Shown piece after piece: positions 9,212-18,325 of a stretch of DNA of 64,000 nucleotides. The notes below the pieces were generated by a model. The model worked only from the letters and a program-made list of their open reading frames with translations, was not told where the DNA came from and ran no database searches. Made by a program: the position numbers and the translations under genes. Each line of letters begins with the position of its first letter. Within the stretch, counting starts at the first letter, position 1. The DNA is from Streptomyces aurantiacus (lineage in GTDB: Bacteria > Actinomycetota > Actinomycetes > Streptomycetales > Streptomycetaceae). The DNA is taken from positions 1,922,001-1,986,000 of the forward strand of contig NZ_CP114283.1 in NCBI RefSeq assembly GCF_027107535.1, read 5' to 3'.

Positions 9212-9583
9212 ATGAACGGTCGCAGGGACATGAGCAGTCGTACGGACAGCCACAGCCACAGCCACAGCCACAGCCACGGCAACGGCAACGGCCGCGCGGA
9301 CACGGGCGGGCGCGGGGGCCCGGGCGCCGGGACCGCCATCGGCGGGCCCGGCCGAAGGCAGCCGCCGTCCCGGGGCACGTCCCTGTGGGCGCGGGTGGTG
9401 CGCGGCCCGTGGACCGTGGCCTGTGTGGTGGCCGCCGTCGTGGTGGGGCCGTCCGCCGCCACCGCGTCCGCGCTGGACCGGGCGAACGCCGCACCCCCGC
9501 ACAGCGCCCCGGGAGCGGGCTCGCCGTGGCCCGCAGGAGCGCAGGGGACCGGGTTCGAGAGGTCGCGGGGCCCGGCCCGGTAG
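9212..9583 (+). CDS. Small His-rich membrane or secreted protein, unknown function
   Basis: I do not recognise this 123-residue product. It begins with a hydrophilic stretch holding five consecutive Ser-His pairs (residues 13-22), then an Arg/Gly-rich linker, then one hydrophobic segment (WTVACVVAAVVVGPSAATASA) that ends like a signal-peptidase site, and a short Pro/Ala tail. The Ser-His run is encoded by a tandem CACAGC hexamer repeat at about 9248-9277. A strong ribosome-binding site (GGAGGCGGGG, 3 bases before the ATG) supports translation. The His run could bind a divalent metal; that is inference from composition only. Confidence 0.6.
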   Translation: MNGRRDMSSRTDSHSHSHSHSHGNGNGRADTGGRGGPGAGTAIGGPGRRQPPSRGTSLWARVVRGPWTVACVVAAVVVGPSAATASALDRANAAPPHSAPGAGSPWPAGAQGTGFERSRGPAR

Positions 9584-9677
9584 TGAGGACCGGGGAGCCG
9601 GGCGAGAGGGAGCGGGGCAGGAGCAGGAGGAGCGGGCGGGCGAGTCCGGCGGGAGAGGCGGCCGGTGTCTGACTGCG

Positions 9678-10196
9678 TCAGTCCGCGAACCGGTCCCACA
9701 GCCGTGGGAAACGCTCCGCCAGCAGGGAGTGGTTCTCCAGGTCGAGCGGGGTGCCCAGCGGCTCCGGCGGTGCCGCCGCGATACCCAGGTCGGGCGCTAC
9801 CGTACCGGTGAGCTGCTCGTACGCCTCGTCCGCCGAGTAGCCCAGCTCCTCGCCGTCCCCGTCGACCTCGTCGTCGAAGTCCGTCAGGAGGTCGGCCAGT
9901 TTGTCCGGATCGTGCACGGCGCTCTCGTAGGTTTCCCGGCCCTGGCCGATCAGCCAGCAGCGGAAGAAGTCGAAGGCGTCGTCGCTGGCCCCGTCGAGCA
10001 GGATCCAGGCCGCGCCCCACAGCTCCCAGGTGTACGCGCGGTTGTAGCGGGCCTCGAAGTGGCGGGCGAAGTCCAGGACCATCTCGGGGTCCAGCTGCAG
10101 GAGCCGCTCGACCAGTAGATCGGCCTGCTCCTCGGGGTCGCCCTCGGCGGCCTCGCGGGTCGCGTCCACCAGCTCCCAGAACTCCGTCTCGTCCAT
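9678..10196 (-). CDS. DUF4240 domain-containing acidic protein
   Basis: The 172-residue soluble acidic protein begins MDETEFWELVDATREAAEGD and contains WELWGAAWILLDGASDDAFDFFRCWLIGQG, the hallmark of the DUF4240 family, common in Streptomyces and of unknown function. The C-terminal third (residues 110-172) is Asp/Glu-rich and divergent. The ATG at 10196 is directly preceded by an in-frame GTG; either could be used. It is divergent from the SDR gene with about 120 bp between starts. Confidence 0.8.
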   Translation of the reverse strand: MDETEFWELVDATREAAEGDPEEQADLLVERLLQLDPEMVLDFARHFEARYNRAYTWELWGAAWILLDGASDDAFDFFRCWLIGQGRETYESAVHDPDKLADLLTDFDDEVDGDGEELGYSADEAYEQLTGTVAPDLGIAAAPPEPLGTPLDLENHSLLAERFPRLWDRFAD

Positions 10197-10279
10197 CACG
10201 GGACAAGCATCGGGCCTGTGACCGGCCCGCGCACCCGGGGACAGGCGGATCGTTATCCGCGCACATGCCTGCGGAAAGT

Positions 10280-10296
10280 CCGACAGCAGGTGTCGG
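10280..10296. promoter_or_regulatory. Short inverted repeat in the divergent DUF4240/SDR promoter region
   Basis: CCGACA (10280-10285) and TGTCGG (10291-10296) form a 6-bp inverted repeat with a 5-base centre, 23 bases before the SDR start. This could be a regulator site; no regulator is assigned. Confidence 0.3.
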
Positions 10297-10318
10297 TATT
10301 CGGCGGGATGCTCGGCGT

Positions 10319-11287
10319 ATGGAGAGAACAGAGGAACCAGCACAGGGGATCGCGCAGCCGCTCGCCGGGAGGATCGCCCTGGTGGCGGGTGCCACCCGCG
10401 GCGCCGGACGGGCCATGGCGGTCGAGCTGGGACGCGCGGGAGCCACGGTGTACGTGACCGGCCGCACGACCCGCGAGCACGTCAGCGAGGTCGGCCGGAC
10501 CACCGAGACGATCGAGGAGACGGGCGAACTGGTCGACGCGGCCGCCGGTGTCGCCGGCCGCGGGATCGCCGTACCGACGGACCACCTCGAACCGGAGCAG
10601 GTGCGCGCGCTCGTCGACCGGATCGACCGCGAGCAGGGCCGGCTCGACATCCTCGTCAACGACATCTGGGGCGGAGACGTCCACCTCGACTGGTCGGCGG
10701 AGAAGCAGCCCGACATGTGGGACATGGACCTCGGCAAGGGGCTGCGGATCATGCGTCTCGGCATCGAGTCGCACCTCGTCACCAGTCACTGCGCGCTGCC
10801 GCTGCTCGTCCGCAATCCCGGCGGGCTGCTCGTCGAGGTCACCGACGGCACCGAGGAGTACAACCGGCGCTACCGCAAACCGCTGTTCTACGACCTCGCC
10901 AAGACGGCCCCGATCCGCATGGCGTACGACCTGGGGGAGGAGCTGAAGGAGCACGGCTGCACGGCGGTCTGCGTCACTCCGGGCTGGCTGCGCTCCGAGG
11001 CCATGCTCGACACCGCCTTCAAGGTCACCGAGGAGAACTGGCGGGACGCCTGCGAGAACGTCCCGCACTTCGCGATCTCCGAGACGCCCACGTACGTCGG
11101 CCGGGCCCTGGTCGCGCTCGCCGCCGACCCCGACGTGGCCCGCTGGAACGGGCGGTCGCTGTCGAGTGGCGGCCTCGCCCAGGAGTACGGCTTCACGGAC
11201 GTCGACGGCTCGGCGCCCGACGCGTGGCGCTACCTCATCGAGGTGGAGTCGCAGGGCAGGCCGGCGGACGTGACCGGCTACCGGTAG
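10319..11287 (+). CDS. SDR family oxidoreductase
   Basis: The 322-residue classical short-chain dehydrogenase has the cofactor loop VAGATRGAGRAMAVELGRAG (about residues 20-39; TGxxxGxG-like), a variant active site region with NDIWGG in place of the usual NNAG, and YRKPLFYDLAKTA, where the Tyr-x-x-x-Lys pair reads YDLAK. It reduces or oxidises a carbonyl or hydroxyl using NAD(P)H; the substrate is unknown. The ATG at 10319 gives a typical N-terminus; open frame extends to an ATG at 10265 and the ribosome-binding site is weak for both. Confidence 0.85.
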   Translation: MERTEEPAQGIAQPLAGRIALVAGATRGAGRAMAVELGRAGATVYVTGRTTREHVSEVGRTTETIEETGELVDAAAGVAGRGIAVPTDHLEPEQVRALVDRIDREQGRLDILVNDIWGGDVHLDWSAEKQPDMWDMDLGKGLRIMRLGIESHLVTSHCALPLLVRNPGGLLVEVTDGTEEYNRRYRKPLFYDLAKTAPIRMAYDLGEELKEHGCTAVCVTPGWLRSEAMLDTAFKVTEENWRDACENVPHFAISETPTYVGRALVALAADPDVARWNGRSLSSGGLAQEYGFTDVDGSAPDAWRYLIEVESQGRPADVTGYR

Positions 11288-11303
11288 CCCCCGCCGGAGC
11301 CCC

Positions 11304-12284
11304 TCAGCCCTGCTCGTCGTAGTACACGGCCGTCCGGGCCGCCGCCTCGGCGAAACGCCGCCTGAGCCCGGACGGCTCCAGGATCTCCACCTCGGGGCCG
11401 AGGGAGAGCAGCTGGGTGTACGCGACGTCGTACGACTCGACGGGCAGCGTAAGCGTGATCCGGCCCCTGTCGTCGGGCGGGCCCGCCTCGGCCAGGGCCT
11501 CCTGCGCCGAGACCGGGTCGACGGTGTGTTTCAGCCGCCGTGCGCCCGCCTCGGTGAGACGCACCACGATCGTCGCCCGCAGGAGAGAGCGGGCGAACTG
11601 CGCGGCCCGCTCCGCCCAGAAACCCGGCAGGTCGAACGACTCGTCGCGGTCGAAGCGCTCGCTGCCGGGCTCGACCGCCGTGAACCGGTCGATGCGGTAC
11701 ACGCGGAAGGAACCGGACTCGGTGACCCGGGCGCACACGTACCAGACGCCCGCCTTCAGCACGAGACCGTACGGCTCCAACTCGCGCTCCACGTCGGCCT
11801 CCTGGCGTCGGTAGCGCGCGGTGACCCGCAGGTCGTCCCAGACCGCCTCGGCGATCGACGGCAGCAGCTCGGGGGGCTTCGGTTCGGCGAACCAGGCGGG
11901 CGCGTCCAGATGGAAGCGCTGGGACGCCGTCCGGGAGGCGTCCTTGAGGGAGGGCAGCAGGGCGGCGGACACCTTCAGCCGGGCGGCGGAAGCCGCGTCC
12001 TCCAGGCCCATCTCGCGGAGTGCGCCCGGCACCCCGGAGAGGAACAGGGCCTCGGCCTCGCTCCTGGCGAGACCGGTGAGCCTCGTCCGGTACCCGCCGA
12101 TCAGCCGGTAGCCGCCCACCCGGCCCCGGTCCGCGTACACCGGGACGCCGGCCTCCGAGAGGGCCTGCGCGTCCCGGGTGATCGTGCGCTCCGACACCTC
12201 CAGCTCCCGGGCGAGCTCGGCGGCCGTCATCGACGGCCGGGACTGGAGCAGCAACACCATCTTGATGAGCCGGGCAGCACGCAT
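11304..12284 (-). CDS. YafY-type WYL-domain transcriptional regulator
   Basis: The 326-residue regulator has an N-terminal DeoR-like winged helix (LIKMVLLLQSRPSMTAAELARELEVSERTITRDAQALSEAG) and a WYL domain (about residues 140-230; PYGLVLKAGVWYVCARV, where the WYL tripeptide appears as WYV) followed by a WCX-type C-terminal domain (ITLTLPVESYDVAYTQLLSLGPEVEILEP). WYL proteins usually sense nucleotides or oligonucleotides and can act as activators or repressors. The ATG at 12284 is preferred; another lies three codons upstream. It converges closely (16 bp) on the SDR gene, and is preceded by a palindromic element that ends aceE. Confidence 0.88.
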   Translation of the reverse strand: MRAARLIKMVLLLQSRPSMTAAELARELEVSERTITRDAQALSEAGVPVYADRGRVGGYRLIGGYRTRLTGLARSEAEALFLSGVPGALREMGLEDAASAARLKVSAALLPSLKDASRTASQRFHLDAPAWFAEPKPPELLPSIAEAVWDDLRVTARYRRQEADVERELEPYGLVLKAGVWYVCARVTESGSFRVYRIDRFTAVEPGSERFDRDESFDLPGFWAERAAQFARSLLRATIVVRLTEAGARRLKHTVDPVSAQEALAEAGPPDDRGRITLTLPVESYDVAYTQLLSLGPEVEILEPSGLRRRFAEAAARTAVYYDEQG

Positions 12285-12302
12285 GCGGCACATTCTGCCG
12301 GG

Positions 12303-12416
12303 TGGCCGGGTGCGGGCCGTACGGGGTGCGCCCCCGGACGAAGCAGGGGCGCAGCCCCGCTTTGTCCGGGGGCGCGGGGAACTGCGTGACCAGCCCCCAC
12401 CGGCCCGCAGCCGGCC
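12303..12416. repeat. Palindromic intergenic element, copy 2 (likely aceE terminator)
   Basis: The element has a long imperfect hairpin (CGCCCCCGGAC near 12328 pairing with GTCCGGGGGCG near 12364, with an inner GGGGCgcaGCCCC stem) followed by GCGCGGGGAACTGCGTGACC and the tail ACCGGCCCGCAGCCGG. It lies directly after the aceE stop on the minus strand, so probably ends that transcript. Confidence 0.7.
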
Positions 12417-12424
12417 TACGGCAC

Positions 12425-15130
12425 TTACAACCCGTACCGCCCCCGCGCTTCCTTCACCGCGGAAGCCGGCACCTCGCCGCGCCGCGCAAGCTGCGCCAGC
12501 GCCGCCACGACGATCGACTGCGCGTCGACGCCGAAGTGGCGGCGGGCCGCCTCACGGGTGTCGGAGAGGCCGAAACCGTCGGCGCCCAGCGACGAGTAGT
12601 CCTGCTCGACCCACTGCGCGATCTGGTCGGGCACCTGCCGCATGTAGTCGGAGACCGCGAGGACGGGCCCCTCGGCACCGTGCAGCGCCTGGCGCACGTA
12701 CGGCACCCGCTCCTCGCCGCGCAGCAGTGCCGCGTCGGCCTCCAGCGCGTCCCGGCGCAGCTCCGTCCAGGACGTGGCCGACCAGACGTCCGCGGCCACA
12801 CCCCACTCCTCCGCGAGCAGCCGCTGAGCCTCCAGGGTCCAGTGGATCGCCGTACCGGAGCCGAGGAGCTGGATGCGCGGGGCGTTGGCGGCGTTGACCT
12901 GGACCCCGGCCGACTCCGCCGTGTTGAAGCGGTAGAGGCCCTTGACGATGCCCTCGTCGATACCGAGACCCGACGGCTTCGCGGGCTGCGGGATCGGCTC
13001 GTTGTAGACGGTGAGGTAGTAGAAGACGTTCGAGTCCTCGCCGGGCGCGGCCTCGCCGTACATGCGGCGCAGACCGTCTTTGACGATCGTCGCGACCTCG
13101 TACGCGAACGCCGGGTCGTAACTCATGGCGGCCGGGTTCGTCGCCGCGATGACCGGCGAGTGCCCGTCCGCGTGCTGCAGGCCCTCGCCCGTCAGCGTCG
13201 TACGGCCCGCCGTGGCGCCGACGAGGAAACCGCGGCCGAGCTGGTCGCCGAGCTGCCACATCTGGTCGGCCGTGCGCTGCCAGCCGAACATCGAGTAGAA
13301 GATGTAGAACGGGATCATCGCCTCACCGTGCGTGCTGTACGCGGTGGACGCGGCGATGAAGTCCGCCATCGAACCGGCCTCGGTGATCCCCTCGTTGAGG
13401 ATCTGGCCGTCCTTGGCCTCCTTGTAGTACATCAGCTGGTCACGGTCGACCGGCTCGTACGTCTGGCCCTTCGGCGAGTAGATGCCGAGGGACGGGAAGA
13501 GGCTCTCCATGCCGAAGGTGCGCGCCTCGTCGGGGACGATCGGCACCCAGCGCTTGCCGGACTGCTTGTCGCGGACCAGGTCCTTGACCAGGCGTACGAA
13601 GGCCATGGTCGTCGCGATGTTCTGCGAGCCGGAGCCCTTGTCGAAGGCGGTGAACGCCTTGTCGGCCGGGGCGGGCAGCGGCGCGAGGGCGTGCGTACGG
13701 CGGGCGGGGGCCGGGCCGCCGAGGGCCGCGCGGCGCTCCTGGAGGTAACGGACCTCGGGGGCGTCGGCGCCCGGGTGACCGTAGGGGACGACCCCGTCGA
13801 CGAACTGGCTGTCGGAGATGGGCAGTTCGAGCAGGTCACGCATCTGCTTGAACTCGTCCGTCGACAGCTTCTTCATCTGGTGGTTGGCGTTCTTCGACGC
13901 GAAGCCCTCGCCGAGGGTGTGGCCCTTGACCGTCTGGGCCAGGATGACCGTCGGGGCGCCCTTGTGCTCGACGGCCGCCTTGTACGCGGCGTACACCTTG
14001 CGCGCCTCGTGACCACCGCGGGAGAGGTGGAAGCACTCCAGGATCTTGTCGTCGCTCAGCAGCTTCGCCAGCTCGACGAGCGCCGGGTCGGCGCCGAAGA
14101 AGTCCTGGCGGATGTAGGCGGCGTCGCGGGTCTGGTACGTCTGCACCTGCGCGTCCGGGACCTCACGGAGGCGGCGGACGAGGGCGCCGGTGGTGTCGAG
14201 CCGGAACAGCTCGTCCCAGGCGTTGCCCCACAGCGACTTGATGACGTTCCAGCCGGCGCCGCGGAACTGGGCCTCCAGCTCCTGCACGATCTTGAAGTTC
14301 GCGCGGACCGGGCCGTCGAGGCGCTGGAGGTTGCAGTTGATGACGAAGGTCAGGTTGCCGAGACCCTCGCGGGAGGCGAGTGCGAGGGCCGCCGTCGACT
14401 CCGGCTCGTCCATCTCGCCGTCACCGAGGAACGCCCACACGTGGGACGCCGAGACGTCCTTGATGCCGCGGTTGGTGAGATAGCGGTTGAAGCGCGCCTG
14501 GTAGATGGCAGACAGCGGGCCGAGGCCCATCGACACCGTCGGGAACTCCCACAGCCAGGGAAGCCGGCGCGGGTGCGGGTACGACGGGAGACCGTTGCCG
14601 CCCGCCTCCTGGCGGAACTTGTCGAGGTGCGCCTCGGTGAGGCGGCCGTCGAGGAAGGCGCGGGCGTAGATGCCGGGGGAGGCGTGGCCCTGGATGTAGA
14701 GCTGGTCGCCGGACCCGTCGGCCTCCTTGCCCTTGAAGAAGTGGTTGAAGCCCGTCTCGTAGAGCCAGGCCGCGGAGGCGAAGGTGGCGATGTGCCCGCC
14801 CACGCCGTGTTTCGCGCCCCGGGTCACCATCGCGGCCGCGTTCCAGCGGTTCCACGCGGTGATCCTGCGCTCCATCGCCTCGTCGCCGTCCGCGGTGGGC
14901 TCGGCGGCGGTCGGGATGGTGTTGACGTAGTCGGTCTCAAGCAGCTTGGGCAGCGCGAGGCCGTTGCCCTCGGCGCGCTCCAGCGTGCGGCGCATCAGAT
15001 ACGCGGCTCGGTGCGGCCCGGCCGCCTTGGTGACGGCGTCCAGGGAGGCCTGCCATTCGGCGGTCTCCTCCGGGTCGCGGTCCGGGAGCTGGTCGAGCTC
15101 GCTCGGCTGGATTGCGGTGGGGTCGGTCAT
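12425..15130 (-). CDS. aceE: Pyruvate dehydrogenase E1 component, homodimeric type (AceE)
   Basis: AceE decarboxylates pyruvate with thiamine diphosphate and passes the acetyl group to lipoyl-E2, linking glycolysis to the TCA cycle. The 901-residue length fits the single-chain E1 type. The ThDP/Mg motif reads [13 protein letters not shown] through [13 protein letters not shown]; RGCxxxGxx-type early motifs and the C-terminal transketolase domain ([19 protein letters not shown]) are also present. The ATG at 15130 follows GGAAGG; the frame is open to 15172. It lies with a GntR regulator, an E2 and an E3 gene, all on the minus strand. A candidate operator at 15256-15272 overlaps its -35 region. 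Confidence 0.96.
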   Translation of the reverse strand: MTDPTAIQPSELDQLPDRDPEETAEWQASLDAVTKAAGPHRAAYLMRRTLERAEGNGLALPKLLETDYVNTIPTAAEPTADGDEAMERRITAWNRWNAAAMVTRGAKHGVGGHIATFASAAWLYETGFNHFFKGKEADGSGDQLYIQGHASPGIYARAFLDGRLTEAHLDKFRQEAGGNGLPSYPHPRRLPWLWEFPTVSMGLGPLSAIYQARFNRYLTNRGIKDVSASHVWAFLGDGEMDEPESTAALALASREGLGNLTFVINCNLQRLDGPVRANFKIVQELEAQFRGAGWNVIKSLWGNAWDELFRLDTTGALVRRLREVPDAQVQTYQTRDAAYIRQDFFGADPALVELAKLLSDDKILECFHLSRGGHEARKVYAAYKAAVEHKGAPTVILAQTVKGHTLGEGFASKNANHQMKKLSTDEFKQMRDLLELPISDSQFVDGVVPYGHPGADAPEVRYLQERRAALGGPAPARRTHALAPLPAPADKAFTAFDKGSGSQNIATTMAFVRLVKDLVRDKQSGKRWVPIVPDEARTFGMESLFPSLGIYSPKGQTYEPVDRDQLMYYKEAKDGQILNEGITEAGSMADFIAASTAYSTHGEAMIPFYIFYSMFGWQRTADQMWQLGDQLGRGFLVGATAGRTTLTGEGLQHADGHSPVIAATNPAAMSYDPAFAYEVATIVKDGLRRMYGEAAPGEDSNVFYYLTVYNEPIPQPAKPSGLGIDEGIVKGLYRFNTAESAGVQVNAANAPRIQLLGSGTAIHWTLEAQRLLAEEWGVAADVWSATSWTELRRDALEADAALLRGEERVPYVRQALHGAEGPVLAVSDYMRQVPDQIAQWVEQDYSSLGADGFGLSDTREAARRHFGVDAQSIVVAALAQLARRGEVPASAVKEARGRYGL

Positions 15131-15243
15131 TGCGCCGCCTTCCGGATGCGGAGGGGGTTCCCTCGTCGGCAAGGGGTTCTACGGGGGGTGCCCTTGGTCT
15201 TTGGCAGGACAGGGCGGCGGGCTCGTGTGGGAGCCCGTCGGTG

Positions 15244-15273
15244 ACTGTAACTCGCTGATCGATGATCGATCAA
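15244..15273 (-). promoter_or_regulatory. Candidate sigma-HrdB-type aceE promoter
   Basis: Reading the minus strand, TTGATC (15273-15268) and TACAGT (15249-15244) are separated by 18 bases, a good match to the vegetative consensus. The -10 box is about 114 bases upstream of the aceE ATG, so the mRNA would have a long leader. Confidence 0.55.
15256..15272. promoter_or_regulatory. Candidate operator: perfect palindrome TGATCGATgATCGATCA
   Basis: Two 8-bp arms (TGATCGAT at 15256-15263, ATCGATCA at 15265-15272) flank a single base. The site overlaps the candidate aceE -35 box, which suggests repression. The inner TGATCGATCA also occurs upstream of lpdA at 19880-19889. The neighbouring GntR/FCD protein is the obvious but untested ligand. 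Confidence 0.55.
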
Positions 15274-15433
15274 AGGGTTGAAGGGGAAAACCTCTTGATC
15301 ACGACAAAGTAGGCACGGGGTGCCTTGGCCGCAGGCACGCGGTGCCTTGTTTTCGCAGGTGAGACAGGCCGTCGGGGGTACTTCTGAGCGGGCCGGCGCT
15401 CCACTGCTCGCGACCGCCGGGACGGGATCGCGG

Positions 15434-16072
15434 TTACGCGGGCTCGTTGCCCGTCCGCGGCGCGCACCCCAGCACATGCGCCTTGACCAGCTCGGCGATC
15501 AGCGGATCCCGGCGCCGGAACGCCTCCACCAGTGCCTCGTGCTCCTCCGCGTACGACTGCTGGACCGTGCCCAGCCAGCGGATCGACAGGGCGGTGAAGA
15601 CCTCGATGCCCAGACCCTCCCAGGTGTGCAGCAGCACGGAGTTGCCCGCGGCCCGCACCAGCTCGCGGTGGAAGCCCACCGTGTGGCGGACCTGGCCGGT
15701 GCCGTCGGCCTTGCGGTCGGCCTCGTACAGGGCGGTGACGTGCGGTTCGAGCGCCGAGCAGTCGGCGGCGAGGCGCTCGGCGGCCAGCTCGGCCGCGATG
15801 GCCTCCAGCCCCGCCCGCACGGGGTAGCTCTCCTCCAGGTCCGCCGCGGTCAGGTTCCGTACGCGGACGCCCTTGTTGGGCGCCGACTCGATCAGGCGCA
15901 GCGACTCCAGCTCGCGCAGGGCCTCCCGCACGGGCGTCTGGCTGACCTCCAGCTCGGTGGCGATCCGCCGCTCCACGATCCGCTCGCCCGGCTTCCAGCG
16001 GCCGCTCACGATCCCCTCCACGATGTGCTCGCGGATCTGCTCGCGGAGCGAGTGGACGACGGGCGCGGTCAT
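15434..16072 (-). CDS. GntR family (FCD domain) transcriptional regulator
   Basis: The 212-residue regulator has a GntR winged helix (residues about 8-70; REHIVEGIVSGRWKPGERIVERRIATELEVSQTPVREALRELESLRL) and an FCD ligand domain in which metal-binding positions are recognisable (for example HTVGFHRELVRAAGNSVL, then H in the last helix EEHEALVEAFRRRD). FCD members commonly bind carboxylic acids such as pyruvate, lactate or citrate. Lying between aceE and the E2 gene it is the likely regulator of this block, by analogy with PdhR; that is inference. AAGGAG lies 6 bases before the ATG. Confidence 0.88.
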   Translation of the reverse strand: MTAPVVHSLREQIREHIVEGIVSGRWKPGERIVERRIATELEVSQTPVREALRELESLRLIESAPNKGVRVRNLTAADLEESYPVRAGLEAIAAELAAERLAADCSALEPHVTALYEADRKADGTGQVRHTVGFHRELVRAAGNSVLLHTWEGLGIEVFTALSIRWLGTVQQSYAEEHEALVEAFRRRDPLIAELVKAHVLGCAPRTGNEPA

Positions 16073-16112
16073 TGGGGGCTCCTTAGGCTGGGGCGCTCCG
16101 GCCCCGAGGGCG

Positions 16113-16127
16113 TTGACTTCTAGACAA
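16113..16127. promoter_or_regulatory. Imperfect palindrome upstream of the GntR gene, possible autoregulatory site
   Basis: TTGACTTCTAGACAA is partly dyad-symmetric (outer TTG...CAA) and lies 41 bases before the GntR start codon. GntR/FCD sites often have TTG...CAA or TGT...ACA halves. It does not resemble the GATCGATC palindrome, so one of the two may belong to another protein. Confidence 0.35.
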
Positions 16128-16276
16128 TAAGGCCGGTAGTCCCTCCGGGAAGGGTGCGCGGGGGTGCTTTCCCGCAGGTGAGATGAGCCGCACACGTGGC
16201 TTTGTCGGCTTGGTTGTGCGCGACAGGGGGAGGGGCCCGCAGGCTGTCTGGCGGCTTTCCGTCGGTCGTGGCTTGT

Positions 16277-16385
16277 CGCGCAGTTCCCCGCGCCCCTGAA
16301 AAGCGGGGCTGCGCCCCCGGCCTTTCGTCCTTCAGGGGCGCGGGGAACTGTGCGACCAACCCCCACCGGCCCGCAGCCTGGCCAC
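16277..16385. repeat. Palindromic intergenic element, copy 3, with 20-bp perfect arms
   Basis: The arms at 16281-16300 (CAGTTCCCCGCGCCCCTGAA) and 16331-16350 are perfect complements, and the tail GCGACCAACCCCCACCGGCCCGCAGCC follows. It is one of the most complete copies in the window. Confidence 0.75.
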
Positions 16386-16393
16386 AACGCAAA

Positions 16394-16428
16394 AGGTGCC
16401 CCCGCCCGTAGACCGGGCGGGGGCACCT
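16394..16428 (-). terminator. Intrinsic terminator of the lpdA-sucB operon
   Basis: A perfect 15-bp stem (AGGTGCCCCCGCCCG at 16394-16408 and its complement at 16414-16428) with a 5-base loop is followed on the minus strand by TTTT. It starts 24 bases after the sucB stop codon. Confidence 0.85.
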
Positions 16429-16452
16429 CGTCGTGCGATGCGGCGGCGGAGC

Positions 16453-18258
16453 CTACAGGCCGAGCTCGACCTCGAACTCGCCCGCCTCCAGGATCGCCTT
16501 GACCGCCGTCAGGTAACGGGCGGCGTCCGCGCCGTCCACCAGACGGTGGTCGTAGGAGAGCGTCAGGTACGTCATGTCACGGACGCCGATGACCGTGCCC
16601 TCCTCCGTCTCGATGACGGCCGGGCGCTTGACCGTGGCACCGATGCCCAGGATCGCGACCTGGTTCGGCGGCACGATGATCGTGTCGAAGAGCGCACCAC
16701 GCGAACCGGTGTTGCTGATGGTGAAGGTCGCGCCGGACAGCTCGTCCGGGGTGATCTTGTTCGCCCGGACCTTGCCCGCCAGGTCGGCGGTGGCCTTGGC
16801 GATACCGGCGATGTTCAGGTCGCCCGCGTGCTTGATGACCGGGGTCATCAGGCCCTTCTCGGAGTCGACCGCGATACCGACGCTCTCGGTGTCGAAGTAG
16901 GTGATCGTGCCCTCTTCGACGTTGATCCGGGCGTTGACGGCCGGGTGGGCCTTCAGTGCCTGGGCCGCCGCCTTCACGTAGAACGGCATCGGGGAGAGCT
17001 TGACGCCCTCGCGCGCCGCGAAGGAGTCCTTCGCCTTCGCGCGGAGCTTCATCAGCCGGGTGACGTCCACCTCGACGACCGAGGACAGCTGGGCCTGCTC
17101 GTGCAGGGCCTTCACCATGTTGTCGCCGATGACCTTGCGGATGCGGGGCATCTTCACGGTCTGGCCGCGCAGCGGAGAGGCCTCCAGCGTCGGCGCCTTC
17201 TTGGCGGCGCTCGGCGCGGCCGCGGCCGGAGCCGGGGCTGCGGCCGCGGCCTTCGCGGCCTCGGCGGCGGCGAGGACGTCCTGCTTGCGGATACGGCCGC
17301 CGACGCCGGTGCCCTTGACGGAGGCCAGGTCGACGCCGTTCTCGGCGGCGAGCTTGCGCACCAGCGGGGTCACGTACGCGCCGTCGTCACCCGAGGTCGC
17401 GGCAGGCGCCTGGGCCGGGGTGACGGGAGCGGGAGCCGGTACCGGCGCGGCCGGAGCCGGGTCGGGGGCCGGAGCCGTCTGCTGCTGCGGGGCGGGAGCC
17501 GACGGCGCCTGCGGAGCCGGAGCGGCGGGCGCCGGAGCCGCGGGGGCGGCCGGAGCCGGAGCCGGGGCAGCGGCGGCGGGCGCCGGAGCAGGGGCGGCGG
17601 GAGCGGCCGCCGCGGCCGGAGCCGCGCCCGGGGCACCGATGACGGCGAGCTTCGCGCCGACCTCGGCGGTCTCGTCCTCACCGACCACGATCTCCAGCAG
17701 CACGCCGGCGGCGGGCGACGGGATCTCGGTGTCGACCTTGTCCGTGGAGACCTCGAGCAGCGGCTCGTCCTCCGCGACCTCCTCGCCGACCTCCTTCAGC
17801 CAGCGGGTGACGGTGCCCTCGGTGACGGACTCGCCGAGCGCGGGCAGGACGACGTCCGTGCCCTCGGCGGAGCCGCCGCCGGAGGCGGCCTCGGCGGTCG
17901 GGGCCGGCGCCGGAGCGGCGGCCTCGGTGGACGGGGTGGCCTGCGGGGCAGGCTCCGGAGCGGGCTCCGCCTCGGGAGCGGGCTCGGCGGCCGGAGCGGA
18001 CTCGGCAGCGGGCGCACCCGAGCCGTCGTCGATGACGGCCAGCTCGGCGCCGACCTCGACGGTCTCGTCCTCGGCGACCTTGATGGAGGCGAGCACACCG
18101 GCGGCAGGGGAGGGGATCTCGGTGTCGACCTTGTCGGTCGACACCTCGAGCAGCGGCTCGTCGGCCTCTACACGCTCGCCCTCGGCCTTCAGCCAGCGGG
18201 TGACAGTGCCCTCGGTGACGCTCTCGCCGAGCGCCGGAAGGGTTACGGAAACCGCCAT
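16453..18258 (-). CDS. sucB: 2-oxoacid dehydrogenase dihydrolipoamide acyltransferase E2
   Basis: The 601-residue E2 carries two nearly identical lipoyl domains (residues 1-76 and about 128-203), each with the lipoylated lysine in [12 protein letters not shown], a long Ala/Pro linker, a peripheral subunit-binding domain ([20 protein letters not shown]...[11 protein letters not shown], about 300-340) and the catalytic domain with the HxxxDG site in [15 protein letters not shown]. It is usually annotated SucB (succinyltransferase), but the gene partners are aceE and lpdA, and actinobacteria use a shared AceF-type E2, so acetyl transfer for pyruvate dehydrogenase is more likely. It lies 67 bp downstream of lpdA in one operon, and ends at a strong terminator. 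Confidence 0.93.
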   Translation of the reverse strand: MAVSVTLPALGESVTEGTVTRWLKAEGERVEADEPLLEVSTDKVDTEIPSPAAGVLASIKVAEDETVEVGAELAVIDDGSGAPAAESAPAAEPAPEAEPAPEPAPQATPSTEAAAPAPAPTAEAASGGGSAEGTDVVLPALGESVTEGTVTRWLKEVGEEVAEDEPLLEVSTDKVDTEIPSPAAGVLLEIVVGEDETAEVGAKLAVIGAPGAAPAAAAAPAAPAPAPAAAAPAPAPAAPAAPAPAAPAPQAPSAPAPQQQTAPAPDPAPAAPVPAPAPVTPAQAPAATSGDDGAYVTPLVRKLAAENGVDLASVKGTGVGGRIRKQDVLAAAEAAKAAAAAPAPAAAAPSAAKKAPTLEASPLRGQTVKMPRIRKVIGDNMVKALHEQAQLSSVVEVDVTRLMKLRAKAKDSFAAREGVKLSPMPFYVKAAAQALKAHPAVNARINVEEGTITYFDTESVGIAVDSEKGLMTPVIKHAGDLNIAGIAKATADLAGKVRANKITPDELSGATFTISNTGSRGALFDTIIVPPNQVAILGIGATVKRPAVIETEEGTVIGVRDMTYLTLSYDHRLVDGADAARYLTAVKAILEAGEFEVELGL

Positions 18259-18325
18259 GGTTTCGGTTGCTCCTTACGAATTGCGGAAGTCTGGGTCGTC
18301 GCGTCGTGTGGTGACCGAGGGTCGG

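Larger units (their letters stand above)
15131..15433. other. aceE upstream region, about 300 bp
   Basis: This gap holds the aceE promoter and a 17-bp palindrome near 15256-15272. The part nearer the GntR gene has AT-richer sequence than surroundings (for example TTGATCACGACAAAGTAGG about 15295-15313). No ORF is supported. Confidence 0.6.
16073..16452. other. Gap between the GntR and sucB genes (380 bp)
   Basis: The gap holds, in order, the GntR promoter region, a copy of the palindromic intergenic element (16277-16385) and the sucB terminator (16394-16428). No gene is supported. Confidence 0.6.

Noticed and set aside
12425..15172. Start of aceE at 15172 rather than 15130
   Set aside because: The extra N-terminus ([14 protein letters not shown]) is low complexity and the ATG at 15130 has a good ribosome-binding site.
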